Below are positions 36,270 through 47,302 of a stretch of DNA of 64,000 nucleotides, one piece after another. The DNA lies in assembly GCA_036417435.1 (NCBI GenBank), contig CM070908.1, forward strand, positions 50,439,090-50,503,089. Reading direction: 5' to 3'. Source of the stretch: Inia geoffrensis (Eukaryota; Chordata; Mammalia; Artiodactyla; Iniidae). The notes below the pieces were generated by a model. The model was given only the letters and a program-made list of their open reading frames with translations. It was not told the origin of the DNA and made no database searches. The translations under genes and the position numbers were made by a program. Position 1 is the first letter of the stretch. The number at the start of each line of letters is the position of its first letter.

Positions 36270-36442
36270 GGGCTTTGGAACAAACTAGTCACGCAGGCTG
36301 TGTAACCTTGATCAAGTCACCTTATGTCTCTGGACTCCTGTATAAGATGGAAATGAGGCCCCTCCAGTAGGATCAATATGAGAATCAAATGAGAAGCTGA
36401 ATGCAATTGCTAGCACAGTGTTAGTATGCAGCAGGCACTCAA
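36270..36442 (+). repeat. MIR SINE, sense
   Basis: GTGTAACCTTGATCAAGTCA, the TATGTCTCTGGACTCCTGTATAAGATGG stretch and AGCAGGCACTCAA follow MIR order. Confidence 0.75.
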
Positions 36443-36453
36443 AAAGGTCTCCC

Positions 36454-36501
36454 TCCTGTCTCTTGTATCAACATTACTCCTGTCTCTTGTATCAACATTA
36501 C
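36454..36501 (+). repeat. Perfect 24-bp tandem duplication
   Basis: The unit beginning TCCTGTCTCTTGTATCAACA and ending TTAC is present twice head to tail (36454-36477 and 36478-36501) with no mismatch, just beyond the MIR end. Confidence 0.97.
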
Positions 36502-37075
36502 TTCCACATACATTAATGTCAGAGGTTCTTGATCTTCTCCCCATGAGTTATCATTTCCTGCCCTGGATCCCACTCCCTAATGCACCTGCCTTCAGTCTCT
36601 TAAGTCACACGGTTTTACACTAAAAATACTTCCTACCGAATGAAGAAATACTACGAAAGTAATCAGGACAACTGGCTTTGAGTCCGTGCACAGAAATAAA
36701 CAGGTTTAAAATTTAGCTAGGAGCAAGACTGTCAACACTGTAGCATGAACAAGTTCTAGTTAAGGCAAATTATGATGGTAATTTCTCTATTTGGTTTGGA
36801 TATGGCTGGTGAGAAACTGGAAAGGACTAGTCATCTGAAAGAGCTAAAGGAAAAACAACGCTGTGGCTTCCAATAACCTTCACCCAGTCAGGGGCTGGTG
36901 GTATTTCAGAATTAAATTTAGCCAATACATACAGATTGAAAGTGTGCACAAAAATATTCCACAACCTCCTGGCTGTGTGCTCTTCTGGCCTTTAGCAGAC
37001 AGGATAAAGGCAAAGAGTTTGCCTCTCTGATGTAGCAATGCCCACTGATAAACACAACAGCTCATAACCACAACA
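36502..37075. other. No gene recognised
   Basis: No supported exon, RNA or repeat. Confidence 0.5.
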
Positions 37076-37079
37076 GTAA

Positions 37080-37290
37080 CAGCTTCTTAAGGGCCTAACA
37101 TTTACTTGCAGACCAAGGTTAGCAAATAGCTTTTATGTCTTACCTCATTTGACCTTCTTGCAGCCTGGGTGGGTACTATAACTCCATTTCACAGATAAGC
37201 CAACTGAGACTCAGAGAGGTTAAATGTCATGCCCAAGAAGCCCATGAATAGGCAACAAAATCAGATCTGGAATCTTAATCTCACATTCTT
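37080..37290 (-). repeat. MIR SINE, antisense
   Basis: CTCATTTGACCTTCTTGCAG, CTCCATTTCACAGATAAGCC, AACTGAGACTCAGAGAGGTT and CATGCCCAAGAAGCCCA are antisense MIR. It is a well preserved ancient copy. Confidence 0.85.
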
Positions 37291-38115
37291 ATCTCTTATT
37301 AGCCTCCCTCTATTAATAAATAATTAGCTTGCTTGTTTGAGGGATAAATGGAAGCTAATTTCTAAATTCTCCAGTTAGCTTTTCTTGCCCGATATTGGTT
37401 TTAAGACCCACAAAGTCACACACCCACATCACACATGGGGTGGTGTAGAAACAGCTTAAAAACAATTGTTTAACAACTTTCGAGAAAATTCCTTGTTGTG
37501 AATATAGAGTCTGTTTCCCAGGGTCCAGGGCAATGGCAAATAGCTGTGTTAGGGCCACTGTAGATAAAGGACCACCCAGTGATAAAAGGCTCATTGTTTT
37601 GTGCAACTGTGGCAGCAAACACTCCCATCAGCTTAGCAGCGCCGGTAGCTTCTGCAGAAGAAAGCATTCAGAGCTGGCCAGCAAAGGGCAGACCTTGGCT
37701 GGATTAGCTCCGAAGTAAACTTACAGTCAGGTTTTTTCCAACTTCCCCACCACAACATGGAGAATTTTGGCCACAAATGTCAGATTTCTCTGTAAAGCTC
37801 TCGACCTCACTGGAAAAGAACCACTTTGCAATATCAGAAATGTTAAGTATCACTTTCAAAATAAGGCAGTGAGGCTGAGACTACAGCAAAACCAAACTGA
37901 GCCAGGCTCTGCACCAGGAGCCGTGTCCTTGGACAGGGGCACAGATGGAGCAGGTTCTCCCCTGGGCTGGTCATCAGTGTCCCCCTGAGGCACTTAAAAT
38001 CCCAACAGGTCTCTCCTGAGAACTAACTATTCTCAATTAATTCCAAAACTCTGGGAGTAGGACCAGGCCTCAGTCCTGCTAAAGCTCTGAAGGCCATTCG
38101 GCTGTGTAGCCCCCA
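37291..38115. other. No gene recognised
   Basis: No supported exon. Short open frames only. Confidence 0.5.
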
Positions 38116-38119
38116 CTGA

Positions 38120-38285
38120 GAAATAGTATTAGAGTAGAATCTAGAATGTTCCAAACTTGCTAGAGTTTAGAATCCCCAGAGGTTCTTATTAAAAATATAG
38201 ATTCACAGTTCCTGACCCAAATCTCCTGAATCAGAATTTTCAGGACAAGGAGTTGGGAATATGTATTTTAATACATTAAAATACG
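38120..38285 (+). repeat. MER5A-like hAT element, sense
   Basis: AATCCCCAGAGGTTCTTATT, a GATTCACAGTTCCTGACCC motif and ATCTCCTGAATCAGAATTTT follow the order of MER5A, a non-autonomous hAT-Charlie transposon. The ends are worn. Confidence 0.65.
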
Positions 38286-38315
38286 TAAGTTTATGTATTA
38301 ATTCTATGTTAATTG

Positions 38316-38446
38316 TCCTCAAAAAAATCGACAGAGTGAAAAGCCAACCTACTGGATAAGAGAATATGTGCAAACCGTCTCTCTGACAAGAGGTTCACGG
38401 CCAGAATATATAAAGAACCCCTACAAGGCCCGAACAAAAAGACAAC
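38316..38446 (+). mobile_element. Old L1 ORF2 fragment, left half of an interrupted element
   Basis: AAAGCCAACCTACTGGATAA, AGAATATGTGCAAACCG, TCTCTGACAAGAGGTTCACG and AGAATATATAAAGAACCCCT correspond to the 3' part of L1 ORF2. L1 identity stops at AAAAAGACAACTC near 38446. The next few L1 bases resume only at about 39165. Confidence 0.85.
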
Positions 38447-39164
38447 TCGGGTTTTTTTAATGTACGAAGGGGAGGCCGCCCAGCCGGATGGGAGGCCGAG
38501 CTGAGGCGGTGGGCCTTTTTCTCCCCAGAATCTCGATGCCGTGCTCCCACAGCCCAGGCGGACCTCGTTCTCCGTACCTGTTGGTGAGAGGCTGGCTGTT
38601 GCTCCTCGGCCTTCTCGTCCTCCTCAATCCTCACGGCGGGACCCGTGCCTGCGCGCGAAGACAGAGAGGCAGCGCCCACAAAGGCCCGGTCGGCTTTTCC
38701 CGCCTCGGCGCCCGACTACGGGCCGCGCGAGGGGCCAAACCACGAAGTTTCCTGCTGCTGCGCGCCCCCTCTGGCGGCAGCTCCGGGAAGGGCGCCTCCC
38801 CGCCAGTCCGCTTCCGCCCCGCGCAAACCAAACTTAACCCGGGACCGGGATCGCAGACCCGGCTTAGCGCGGGCGCAGTGATGTCTGTAGTGGGGGACAA
38901 CAGTTTGCAACCCTTTACAGTAAATTCCATGCGGCTGTAACCTCGGTATGCCTTGCAAAATCCAGTGTGGTTTTTATATTTCTGTCACTGTAGTGTCACA
39001 AAGTCAGACCACGGATAAATGCTTGATTTCTATCCCCTTCAGCAAATAAGTTGCTCGTCCCGTTTCCATTGCCAAAGGGGTATAGTTCTGACCCGAATGC
39101 TGGCTGATTTTCCTTTATGTTAAGAATTAAGTAAACTGAAACAGTGAAAACCCCCTTCTCCCCC
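38447..39164. promoter_or_regulatory. CpG-island, promoter-like segment lodged in an L1
   Basis: I count about 33 CpG dinucleotides in 38641-38880 alone, in a window where CpG is otherwise rare outside young SINEs. Such retention normally means the DNA is unmethylated in the germ line, as at promoters. The right part (38890-39164) is ordinary AT-rich sequence, so the island has a sharp right edge. Open frames exist on both strands (150 codons plus at 38488-38940; 94 codons minus ending at 38395), but all are what GC-rich DNA gives by chance. A minus-strand splice-donor-like CAACAG/GTACGG stands at 38578/38577. I recognise no protein. Confidence 0.7.
38762..38780 (-). promoter_or_regulatory. 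CTCF-like site in the CpG island
   Basis: On the minus strand CTGCCGCCAGAGGGGGCGC matches the CTCF core CCRSYAGRKGGCRS at all but one position (an extra G where C is usual). Motif match only. Confidence 0.4.
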
Positions 39165-39672
39165 CAAATAGGCAAAGGACTCGAATAGACATTTTTCCAA
39201 AGAAGACAAGCCAACAAGCATATGAAAAGATGCTCGATCGACATCACTCATTAGAGATGTAAAATCAAAACCACAATGCAATATCACCTCATACCCATCA
39301 GGATGGCCACAATCCAAAAAACAAAAAAAGGAAAATAACAAGTGTTGGCAAGGATGCAGAGAAATTGGAACCCATGTGCACTGTTGGCAGAAATGTAAAA
39401 TGGTGCAGCATCTATGGAAAACAATATGGAGTTTTCTCAAAAAATTAAAAATGGAACTATTGTATGATCCAGCAATCCTACTTCTGGTACATATCTAAAA
39501 GAATTCAAAACAGGATCTTGAAGGTATTTGTACAGCCATGTTCATTGTAGCTTTATTTGCAACATACAAGAGGTAGAAGCAACTCAAATGTCCATTGATG
39601 GATGACTAAATAAACACAACGGAATATTGTTCAGCCTTAAAAAAGGAAGGAAATCCTATCACATGCTACAAC
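39165..39672 (+). mobile_element. Old L1 ORF2 3' end, right half of the interrupted element
   Basis: It continues the left half directly: GGCAAAGGACTCGAATAGAC, ATTTTTCCAAAGAAGAC, GAAAAGATGCTCGATCGACA, GCACTGTTGGCAGAAATG, TATGATCCAGCAATCCTACT and CAGCCTTAAAAAAGGAAGG, ending at CACATGCTACAAC. It is an L1M-type relic with no open frame of note. Confidence 0.88.
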
Positions 39673-41395
39673 TCTGTGGGAAGCCCATCCTCGTGGCCCC
39701 AGCTGTCCTGGGTTCCAGGAACACGGCTTGTTCCCCTTGTCCCTTCAGGGCTGGGGAAGGTGTCTCTGGGTGTCTTGGCATCCCTGTGTACCTCCTAGAG
39801 TATTTTTCCCAAACTACTTTTCCTTGAAGGACCCTGCCTGGTACTTTTGGCTTCTAGTTTGAAGGGTGCGGTTGGAGGCAAAAAGGAAAGAAATCCATGA
39901 AGAAGAATGCAAAGTAGCCAGGCCTGCAAGAGTTTCTGAAGCTCCCAAGCACGTTCAGCATCAGAACTTGCTACCACAACAGGTGCAACCACTGAACATG
40001 CTTGAATGATGGGATCCCATAGCCAGAAGGAGCCAAAAATCATACCTCCTCTCTCAAGATTATTTCTGTGCTTGAAACATAGAGACAAAAGCAAAACCAT
40101 CCACACAGCTCCACTGGTCTTCCAGTGTCTGCAGTCCTCGGCAAGACCTCGGAGAGAAGCTCCCAGTAGGGCCACATGTCGGCAAGACTCTCTCTGACCC
40201 ATGACCGGAGGACGGCCCTGGAGGTACTAGCAGGGCAGAGGAAGGGAATAAGTCAGCGATGAGCGAGGGGAAGGCAGCTCCGCTCTTGGCAACCACAGTG
40301 GGAAAGTTCAACGCTTTTAATCATGGAGTAACTCACCAGAAACTGTTATTTCAACTACTGAGCTTTCAGGCTGGGCTGGAAATTGATTGTATTCTCAGGG
40401 ATGAGTTCTTGGCAATGTCATAGGAGAAATGTGACTTTTAAAAAAGGTCTTCCCAGGACACTGGGGTTGTTGCAAGTGTCTCTGAGCAACTCGCAGGGGG
40501 AAAGACAGTCGCCAGCTCCTCCATTCCTACTCCCAACCCATCACTCAGACACAGAGGCCACCTTTCTCTCCAGCCCCATCAAAAGATTGCCAAGATCCTG
40601 AGAAGGACAAGAAATTTCAAGGGGTTTCTGGTAGGAGAAAAGGTAATTTCAGAACATGCAGGGAAGGAGATGGTGTGACCCAAAAAGAAAATCTGAGAAA
40701 GGTAATCAAAGAATGGGGAGGAAATTCAAATTGGTGGACAGAAATCGGATGAGCTGTGGAAATGGACAGGGGACACTAGTGTTCAAATTGTCCACATAAG
40801 TCACGTTTGCTCTGTCTCTGGAAGCCCTAGCTGGCATTTGAAGCAAAGGGGCTGAAAAGGAAGACTGGGGGTGGCTACGTGCTTTGGAATTAAAACAGCA
40901 TCAGCAGTATTATTAGCTGGACCAAGATGTGTAGAAGCCATCAATCATTCTGCTTCGGGGAATAATTGATTGCCAAAGGGGACCAGACCGGCTGCTTCTC
41001 TCTCCCTGAGGTCTGGCCCTGAGTTCAGCACAATTAGCTAAGTGCTTCTAGAAGAGTGGAGAAGCCTGGGAAGGCAGGTGGCTACCTCTTAAGTATGAAA
41101 GTGCTGAAGGCAAGAGAAGCTTCAGGAACTCTGCTTTGTACCGAACCCCAAAGCAGGACCAACACTGTCCACTAACACTGCTTGTAACCAGAAGCCCTGA
41201 CCGAGTAAGCGTGGGCTCTGCTTTTGGCTTTGGCAGGCTGTTGAAACTTACAACCCCTTCTCCAAAGACTGTTCTTGAGGGCAGAAAATAAATATGCAGG
41301 ATTACAAGAGAGGCCAATGATGTTGAAACACAGTTACCAAAATATTAAAAAAAAAAAAAATTTTGTGGTGGGGTAGTAATAGTTGTACATCTTTT
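39673..41395. other. No gene recognised
   Basis: About 1.7 kb. A 135-codon minus-strand frame (39795-40202) has no recognisable motif and is overlapped by frames on the other strand. I do not support it as a gene. Confidence 0.5.
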
Positions 41396-41399
41396 TTAA

Positions 41400-41538
41400 A
41401 AAATTCTGGATGACCTTTATTTTATTTTATTTTTGGCTGCACGACTTGTAGGATCTTAGTTACCCAACCAGGGATAGAACCCGGGCCCCCTGCAGTGGAC
41501 GAGAGGAGTCCTAACCATTGGACAGCCAGGGAAGTCCC
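41400..41538 (-). mobile_element. Old cetartiodactyl tRNA SINE, antisense
   Basis: A T-rich TTTATTTTATTTTATTTTTG head is followed by GCTGCACGACTTGTAGGATC, TTAGTTACCCAACCAGGGAT, AGAACCCGGGCCCCCTGCAG and TCCTAACCATTGGACAGCCA, ending CAGGGAAGTCC. This is an older subfamily than the other CHR SINEs in the window and is the one most like the module in the L1-A 5' UTR. Confidence 0.85.
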
Positions 41539-42335
41539 AGTGCCTCTTTATTAAACATTAAATAAGATCCAGTGGTGGGTGTGAGAACTTAGAGTTATGG
41601 AAGTCATGAATATTCTAAGATATCTACAACAATAGCTAGATGATATGAAAATATCTGTACTAGCTAGTGGAACTGTTAATTCTACTGTGGGTTTCCAACC
41701 TACATTTATCACTGAATGAAGTGCAAAGTTTCATTTCGATATTAGTGAAAATAAATAAGTAATATTTTTTCCACCCAAGTTTATAGATCACTGCATTCTC
41801 TCCTTGTGCCCTGGGTTAAGAACTTCTGCTGTAAATGGGAATTTAAAATGACAATGACCCTCTGCAGTCACTGTGAGTGCTATAAGAAAGCATGCATTCA
41901 TCTTCTAATTTAACTGTGCTGTGCACATTCCCCAGACCCTGACCTCACAGGCCCTGAAATCTGGAATGAAGTGACAGGGAATGCATCATATAGTGAGAAT
42001 AACGCCTGCCTTCCCCAAATCCACCCAGACTAATGGTCGTTCACCCCTTCCCTGCTGCCACACAGAAACCCAGACCACACAGTTTCCTGTCTTCGTTTCC
42101 TGAGCTGTACCCCTTTCTATCATTTTCCCCATTTGGGAGTTTGGAATGGTCACTGAGTCCATGGGACTCTACAATCGGACTGTGGATAATCTGTGGATTT
42201 GTGATGGTTTGCCTCTGCAACATGATCAGATTTGTATTTCAGGATAGTCACTAGGGCTTCAGAATTGAGCCCATGACTCCCGCCCACCTGTTGTGCCCCA
42301 TCACCACTGCCACCACCCTTGTCCAAGTCACCACC
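41539..42335. other. No gene recognised
   Basis: No supported feature. Confidence 0.5.
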
Positions 42336-42339
42336 CAGT

Positions 42340-42520
42340 TGCCTGGACTTCTTAACTGGTTTCCTCACAACCTTTCTTGTCCCCTGGTTGTTATTCTCAG
42401 CACAGCAGCCAGAGTGATTTTCTTTAAAGAGTTATCCCACCCTGTCACTCTCTTCCTTAGAATGGCCCAACGGTTTTCCATGTCGCTTAAAATAAGCTTC
42501 AATCTCCTTGCCATACTGCA
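42340..42520 (+). repeat. L2-like fragment, sense
   Basis: CTGGACTTCTTAACTGGTTT, CAGCCAGAGTGATTTTC, TATCCCACCCTGTCACTCTC and AATGGCCCAACGGTTTTCCA match an L2 stretch, cut off by the next element. Confidence 0.6.
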
Positions 42521-42727
42521 GGGGTTGGCAACCTATGGGTCTCTGGCCAAATCCACCCTGCACCTCCTTTTGTATGGCCCGTGAGTGAAATCATCTGCAG
42601 AAATTTGTTTTCTCTCTTATTACATAAATAATTACATATAAGTACCTTGATTTGGCCTCTTGGCCCACAAAGCGTAAAATATTTATTATCTGGCCCTTTA
42701 TAGAAAAAGTTTGCTAGCTTCTGCCTG
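42521..42727. mobile_element. Non-autonomous hAT-type DNA transposon
   Basis: The left end CAGGGGTTGGCAACCTATGG and the right end GTTTGCTAGCTTCTGCCTG are imperfect terminal inverted repeats. Internal CTGGCCAAATCCACCCTGCA and GGCCTCTTGGCCCACAAAGC are typical of the small mammalian hAT elements with GGCAAAC termini. It sits inside the L2-like sequence. Confidence 0.7.
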
Positions 42728-44675
42728 CCAGGAAACTAGAAACCAGCCTAGGCCATTCCAGTTGTCGGTGGGGGGAGGTTAACACAGAGAATTGGTTGTC
42801 CAAGAAATTGTAAGAGCTAAGGAGGCAAGAGGACATAGAGAGGCAACTCAGAGATTCACAGCAGTAGGATGTGGCCACACCCCGCAGGGGGAGGACCCAG
42901 GGAGGAAGTGATGTGACCAGTTGGAGCCCCAGAGCTGGAGGCATCCAAAGGAGCCTAAGGGGATCCAGCTGTGCAAAGGATGCCACCCAAGGCAGGGCAG
43001 AGGGTGAGGGAGAAAACCCAGATTGTCACCCACGGTTTCACACCAGTACCTCCCGCTGGCTGAAGCCACCTGGAGGGTTGTTGTCAAGGGGTCTGGGAGA
43101 TGTAGTTTCCGGAAATACAAAGCCGAGGGAGAAGAGGAAAGGCCAGGAAACGGGTATGAGATTTAACAAGCAAATGACCGGCTCCCCTGTAAAATGAGGA
43201 TGGCACCTGCCTTGCAAATTAGCTATAAGAGCTGAAGATGTCACGTAAGGTGATAGACTCTATATCATGCCTGAAAAGGGTAACTAATATTGTTATCATC
43301 ATTATTACTATTAACTTTTCCCCTGCACTTGGATTCCTGTTTTGGGTTATCCAAGCTCAGCATGAAGTTGTGGACAGGAGATAGGACCATAATTGACTTG
43401 ACTAATCCAGAAATTGTGGGGAATGTGATGAAATTAGACCACATCTGTGGGTCCCAAATACACCATGGAGATAGACCCAGGAACATGCACCAAACCCCTT
43501 TCTCCCAGGCGACAAAATCATTTCATACCTCCCATTGCCAGCCAGAGGGCTGGGGCGACCAGGAGTTTGCTATTGCAGAATGCACTCAGAGACACCTCAT
43601 GCTAGCGGGGATTTTTTTTTCCCTAGAAGTCTGTATGTTGTTAGTAGAAACGCTTTTCTGTCTGTTCATGCACACTTCTTCCCTCCTTAGAACTGTCTAC
43701 CGTGCCAACCTCTAAAACCGCAAGCGTAACAGCTCAGTTTAACAAGCTTCCTCTTTGAAATGCCAGCCAGTGAGATCAGTGATGGGTGTAACAAGATGAA
43801 GAACACTGCTGGTAGGGAAAGTTTTGCCACCTGACATGTCATAAGCAGGGATGAAAGCTGCACAGACCAAATATGCATCGCCAGCTCAGGAGGGCCCTCC
43901 AAGTGAAGCAGCCAGCTCCTCTGGAGAGGAGATGCCAGCCGTGAGGAGATGCCCAAGCTCTTCTCTAGATGGCCCTCTGCTCTCTGTCCAGCAATGGTGC
44001 TGGATGGTTCTACACTTCTCTGCATGCTCTTCCTTATCGACTTGATGCTGAGGATGTAGCCACACATGGAACTAAAGGGAAAGAAGGTCAAACAGAGCTT
44101 CCCGGACCCTCCACCCCCTCACTCACAACCAGGATGGCCCCCTGCCCAGAGGCCACAGGGAGGCCCCCATTCTGCTCCCCAGCACGCCCTGAAATCTCTT
44201 TTTAAGGGAAAGTCATGGCTGGACTGATGGTCCCACTGCTGAAAAGTGCGTCCTAGAAGGAGCCTCGGAATTTCACCAAAATTGCTGGATAAAGAGCCCC
44301 TTCCACAATTCAACCCAGTGACTGTCTACGAGAAAAGCTGCTTTAACCGAGCTCTTCTCCCTGCTTCTCACAAGTCCTCCTCTTGCTCTGTCAGTTTCCA
44401 GTGAACAGTCTTCAGCAAATGTCTGCTGAGCTCAGGGACCACGGTTTCCCCGTCCATTGAGGTGGCTGAACTAGATGGCTTCCCAAAGTTCTCTAACTCT
44501 AATATGACCCTCTCTGATCACCTCGCCTGTGTGTGACGCTTCACTGGCAGATGATTCAAGGAGGAATGGCTCCTTTCAAGCTTCCCATGAGAAGGATGTG
44601 GTCTTGTGAATGAGACCAGGGACATGCACAGTCTCCCCATTAGAAGGTGTACATGGAGGCAACAAAAGCTTTCAG
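42728..44675. other. No gene recognised
   Basis: About 1.9 kb. The largest frames are 141 codons plus (43290-43715) and 134 codons minus (43687-44091). Neither shows a family motif or codon bias that I can defend. Confidence 0.5.
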
Positions 44676-44678
44676 AGT

Positions 44679-44887
44679 GGGTTCCCTGGTGGCACAGTGG
44701 TTGCGAGGCCGCCTGCCGATGCAGGGGACACGGGTTCGTGCCCCGGTCCGGGAAGATCCCACATGCCGCGGAGCGGCTGGGCCCTGAGCCACGGCCGCTG
44801 ATCCTGCGCGTCCGGAGCCTGTGCTCCGCAACGGGAGAGGCCACAACAGTGAGAGGCCCGCGTACCGCAAACAAAAAAAAAAAAAAG
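44679..44887 (+). mobile_element. Short CHR-type tRNA SINE, sense, with imperfect TSD
   Basis: Head GGGTTCCCTGGTGGCACAG, B box GGTTCGTGCC, CGCGTACCGC end and an A tail with a C. AAAAGCTTTCAGAG before (44664-44677) and AAAAGGATTTCAGAG after are an imperfect TSD. Confidence 0.93.
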
Positions 44888-44954
44888 GATTTCAGAGGGA
44901 GACATCATTCAATCCGCTTGGGGACCAAGAGGATTCAACAGTCCAGCTCTATTT

Positions 44955-45190
44955 CACTGAGCACTGACTATTATACACTGGGCTCAGTATTAGCTACTCC
45001 TACAATAACTAACTCTTACAACTCCAGGAGGTGGGCAGTCTTCTTAGCCTTGCTGTGTACATATGGAGACCGAGGTGGGCAAAGGTAAGGAACTTGCCAA
45101 AGGCCACTCGACATCAAGTTAATGAGTGTGGATATGGACAAATCTCTCCCACTTCCAAACCTGTGTTTATAACCACTCCAGCATGCAGTA
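44955..45190 (-). repeat. MIR SINE, antisense
   Basis: CACTGACTATTATACACTGG, CTCTTACAACTCCAGGAGG and GGAACTTGCCAAAGGCCACT follow antisense MIR order. Confidence 0.65.
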
Positions 45191-45199
45191 ATGGGACTA

Positions 45200-45410
45200 G
45201 CAGCAGACAATTATTGGGCACTTACTGAATACTAGACACTACTTCATACATTTAATACACACAGAAATTTACCCTATGGGGCAAGTATTATTTCAATTTC
45301 CCTTTTACAAATAAGAAATGGAAGCTCAGTGAAGTTACACAACTTGTCCAAATTCACACAGGAGTCAGGATTCAAATCTAGACCCTAATGACCACATAAT
45401 TTTTCCACCC
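45200..45410 (-). repeat. MIR SINE, antisense
   Basis: ATTATTGGGCACTTACTGAA, TTTCCCTTTTACAAATAAGA, AGTTACACAACTTGTCC and AGTCAGGATTCAAATCTAGA are antisense MIR. It stands directly beside another antisense MIR. Confidence 0.8.
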
Positions 45411-45999
45411 AGGTTAGAAGAAAAAGGAAATAGGTTTTCCTAGTTTGGGTTCTTCCCCAAACATAACCTGAGACAAGAATGTGGGTGCAGGCAGTTTATT
45501 TCTAGGGTGATCCCGGGGAGCAGAGGAGGGTTATATATGGGAAAAGAGAAAGAAGCAAAATAAGGTTCCTGATTAACTGTGGACAGCAAGGGCTCAAGGA
45601 CACAGGATGTCTGGAGAATTCTCTCAGAAGGAGCTAAAATCACAGGTGACAATATGAGGATGCGAGTCCAGGTCCCAGGTGTGCCTGCCTCTCAGGGGAC
45701 AGGAGGTGGGAGGGGCCCCTTCAGACAGCAGGCAGCAGGACCAGGACAGGAGCCTGAACACCTGCATCCTGCATGACTCACCAAACACCTATAAAACTCC
45801 ATCCCTCCCCAGCTGCCTCCACTGCCTGGGGTTTACAGCTCTCCTGTTGAAATGATAGAAACAAACTCTCAGTTGATGGATAAAGTAAACTGGAGTGGAA
45901 CAGCCCGTGATGCAAGAGACCAGAAGCAGCTTCCCCTTTTCTCTATTCCACCATGAAAAGCCAGTCCTCTGCCCTGGATAGATCTGTCACTGGGCTCTC
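45411..45999. other. No gene recognised
   Basis: No supported feature. Confidence 0.5.
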
Positions 46000-46004
46000 G
46001 GTGG

Positions 46005-46195
46005 CTGACAGCATGGAACTGAGGCTGAGTGCTTGGACCTTCTCTGTGTACCTGGGCAAGTTATTAACTTCCCTGAACCTTGGTTTGTTTCATCTCTTAA
46101 GCAGGACAAAGATACCTGCCCAGCAGAGCAGAGTGGGGATGAGATCCTATTCTGCCTGTAACACACCGAGCACAGTATACGGTGTATAGGGAACA
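46005..46195 (+). repeat. MIR SINE, sense
   Basis: CTGGGCAAGTTATTAACTTC, CCTGAACCTTGGTTTGTTTC and ATCTCTTAAGCAGGACAAAG follow the MIR core and 3' part. A 154-codon minus-strand frame overlaps it and is not supported as a gene. Confidence 0.7.
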
Positions 46196-46994
46196 TTTCA
46201 TCAAGGATGGCTGTGCATAATATATTTTTGAGTTGTTTCAGTTCACTATCAAAGGGGAGAACTAGAGACGGTGATTTATCATTTAAAGAAAGAGAGTAAC
46301 ATAATACAGAGAGTGCTGGGCTGGCCTGGCAAAAGATTTCGTTTCCCTGCTGTATAATCTTAGGTCCGGAAACTTCTCCAAATTTGAGGTTTTCTATCAT
46401 TACGTGGAGATCATCATGTTTGCCCACCTCAAAATATTGCCCAGGCTCCACGGAGATCCCAGATGTAAGGATGCTCTATAAAGTCTAACGCATACAGAAA
46501 TGTTGTTGTGATGATATTAATGATAAGGATCCAACCTTCTCGCTCGTCCTCACGGGCACAAACCACGCTCTGTGGGGCCGCTAGAACCAGAGCAGGCATT
46601 TCACCTTAAGGGAAACACCATTGAGGGGAGGGTGTGATTAATAACATTCAGACCATCAGTGTCAAGGACTCGGCTGCTAATTTATTTATGTCTGAGGATG
46701 ACAACCAGGGAAAGCAATTAGGACTTGGGCATCTGCCCTTTGGGGATCCTGATGGCTGGAGCCGTGGCAGTGGTGCCACGGAAAACTTCACAGCAGCTGC
46801 TAACTGCTAACTACTTTCCTCCCAGGTTGGCTCAGGCTCACTGTCTCTAAATACGCTGAACAAGTCATGTCTGTGTCCCAATCTGTCATCTGTTCCCAAA
46901 TTACATGGCAGGAGTGCTGAAGGGAAAACAGATCTGGGGACAAAGGTGCTGGGGGTGAGGAGTCTAAAGTAGTTTCAGAGTTCTTTACTGCTGT
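46196..46994. other. No gene recognised
   Basis: No supported feature. Confidence 0.5.
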
Positions 46995-47165
46995 CAATTA
47001 ATGAACCCTGGCAACAACCCGGAAAGTGGGTCAATATTATTATCCCTGCTTCATGGATAAGAAAACAGGCTTCAGAAGAATGGCTCACTCAAGGCTAAGT
47101 CACCAATCAGAAGAGTTGATGCAGCACTAGATGGAAGAGTTCCTGACTCCAAGTCCTTGGCCAAG
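46995..47165 (-). repeat. MIR SINE, antisense
   Basis: GGCAACAACCCGGAAAGTGG, TATTATTATCCCTGCTTCAT and GATAAGAAAACAGGCTTCAG match the antisense MIR. Confidence 0.7.
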
Positions 47166-47302
47166 TGTGTGCATCCTTAGTGAGCAGAGGGTGATCAAGA
47201 AACGAGGTAGACTCACTGTCTGCACCTTAAAATGATGCATAAACACCCCCTGCATGCAGTGGCAGGTGCTAGGTCCAACTCAGATCCTAAAGCTGGAAGA
47301 GC

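Noticed and set aside
38488..38940. 150-codon plus-strand frame with a hydrophobic stretch (GWLLLLGLLVLL) that looks like a signal peptide
   Set aside because: It lies in a CpG island where all frames stay open by chance, on both strands. No family is recognisable and no splice or start context favours it.
43290..44091. Overlapping 141-codon plus and 134-codon minus frames
   Set aside because: No family motif, opposite strands overlap, and there is no repeat or gene context to support either.
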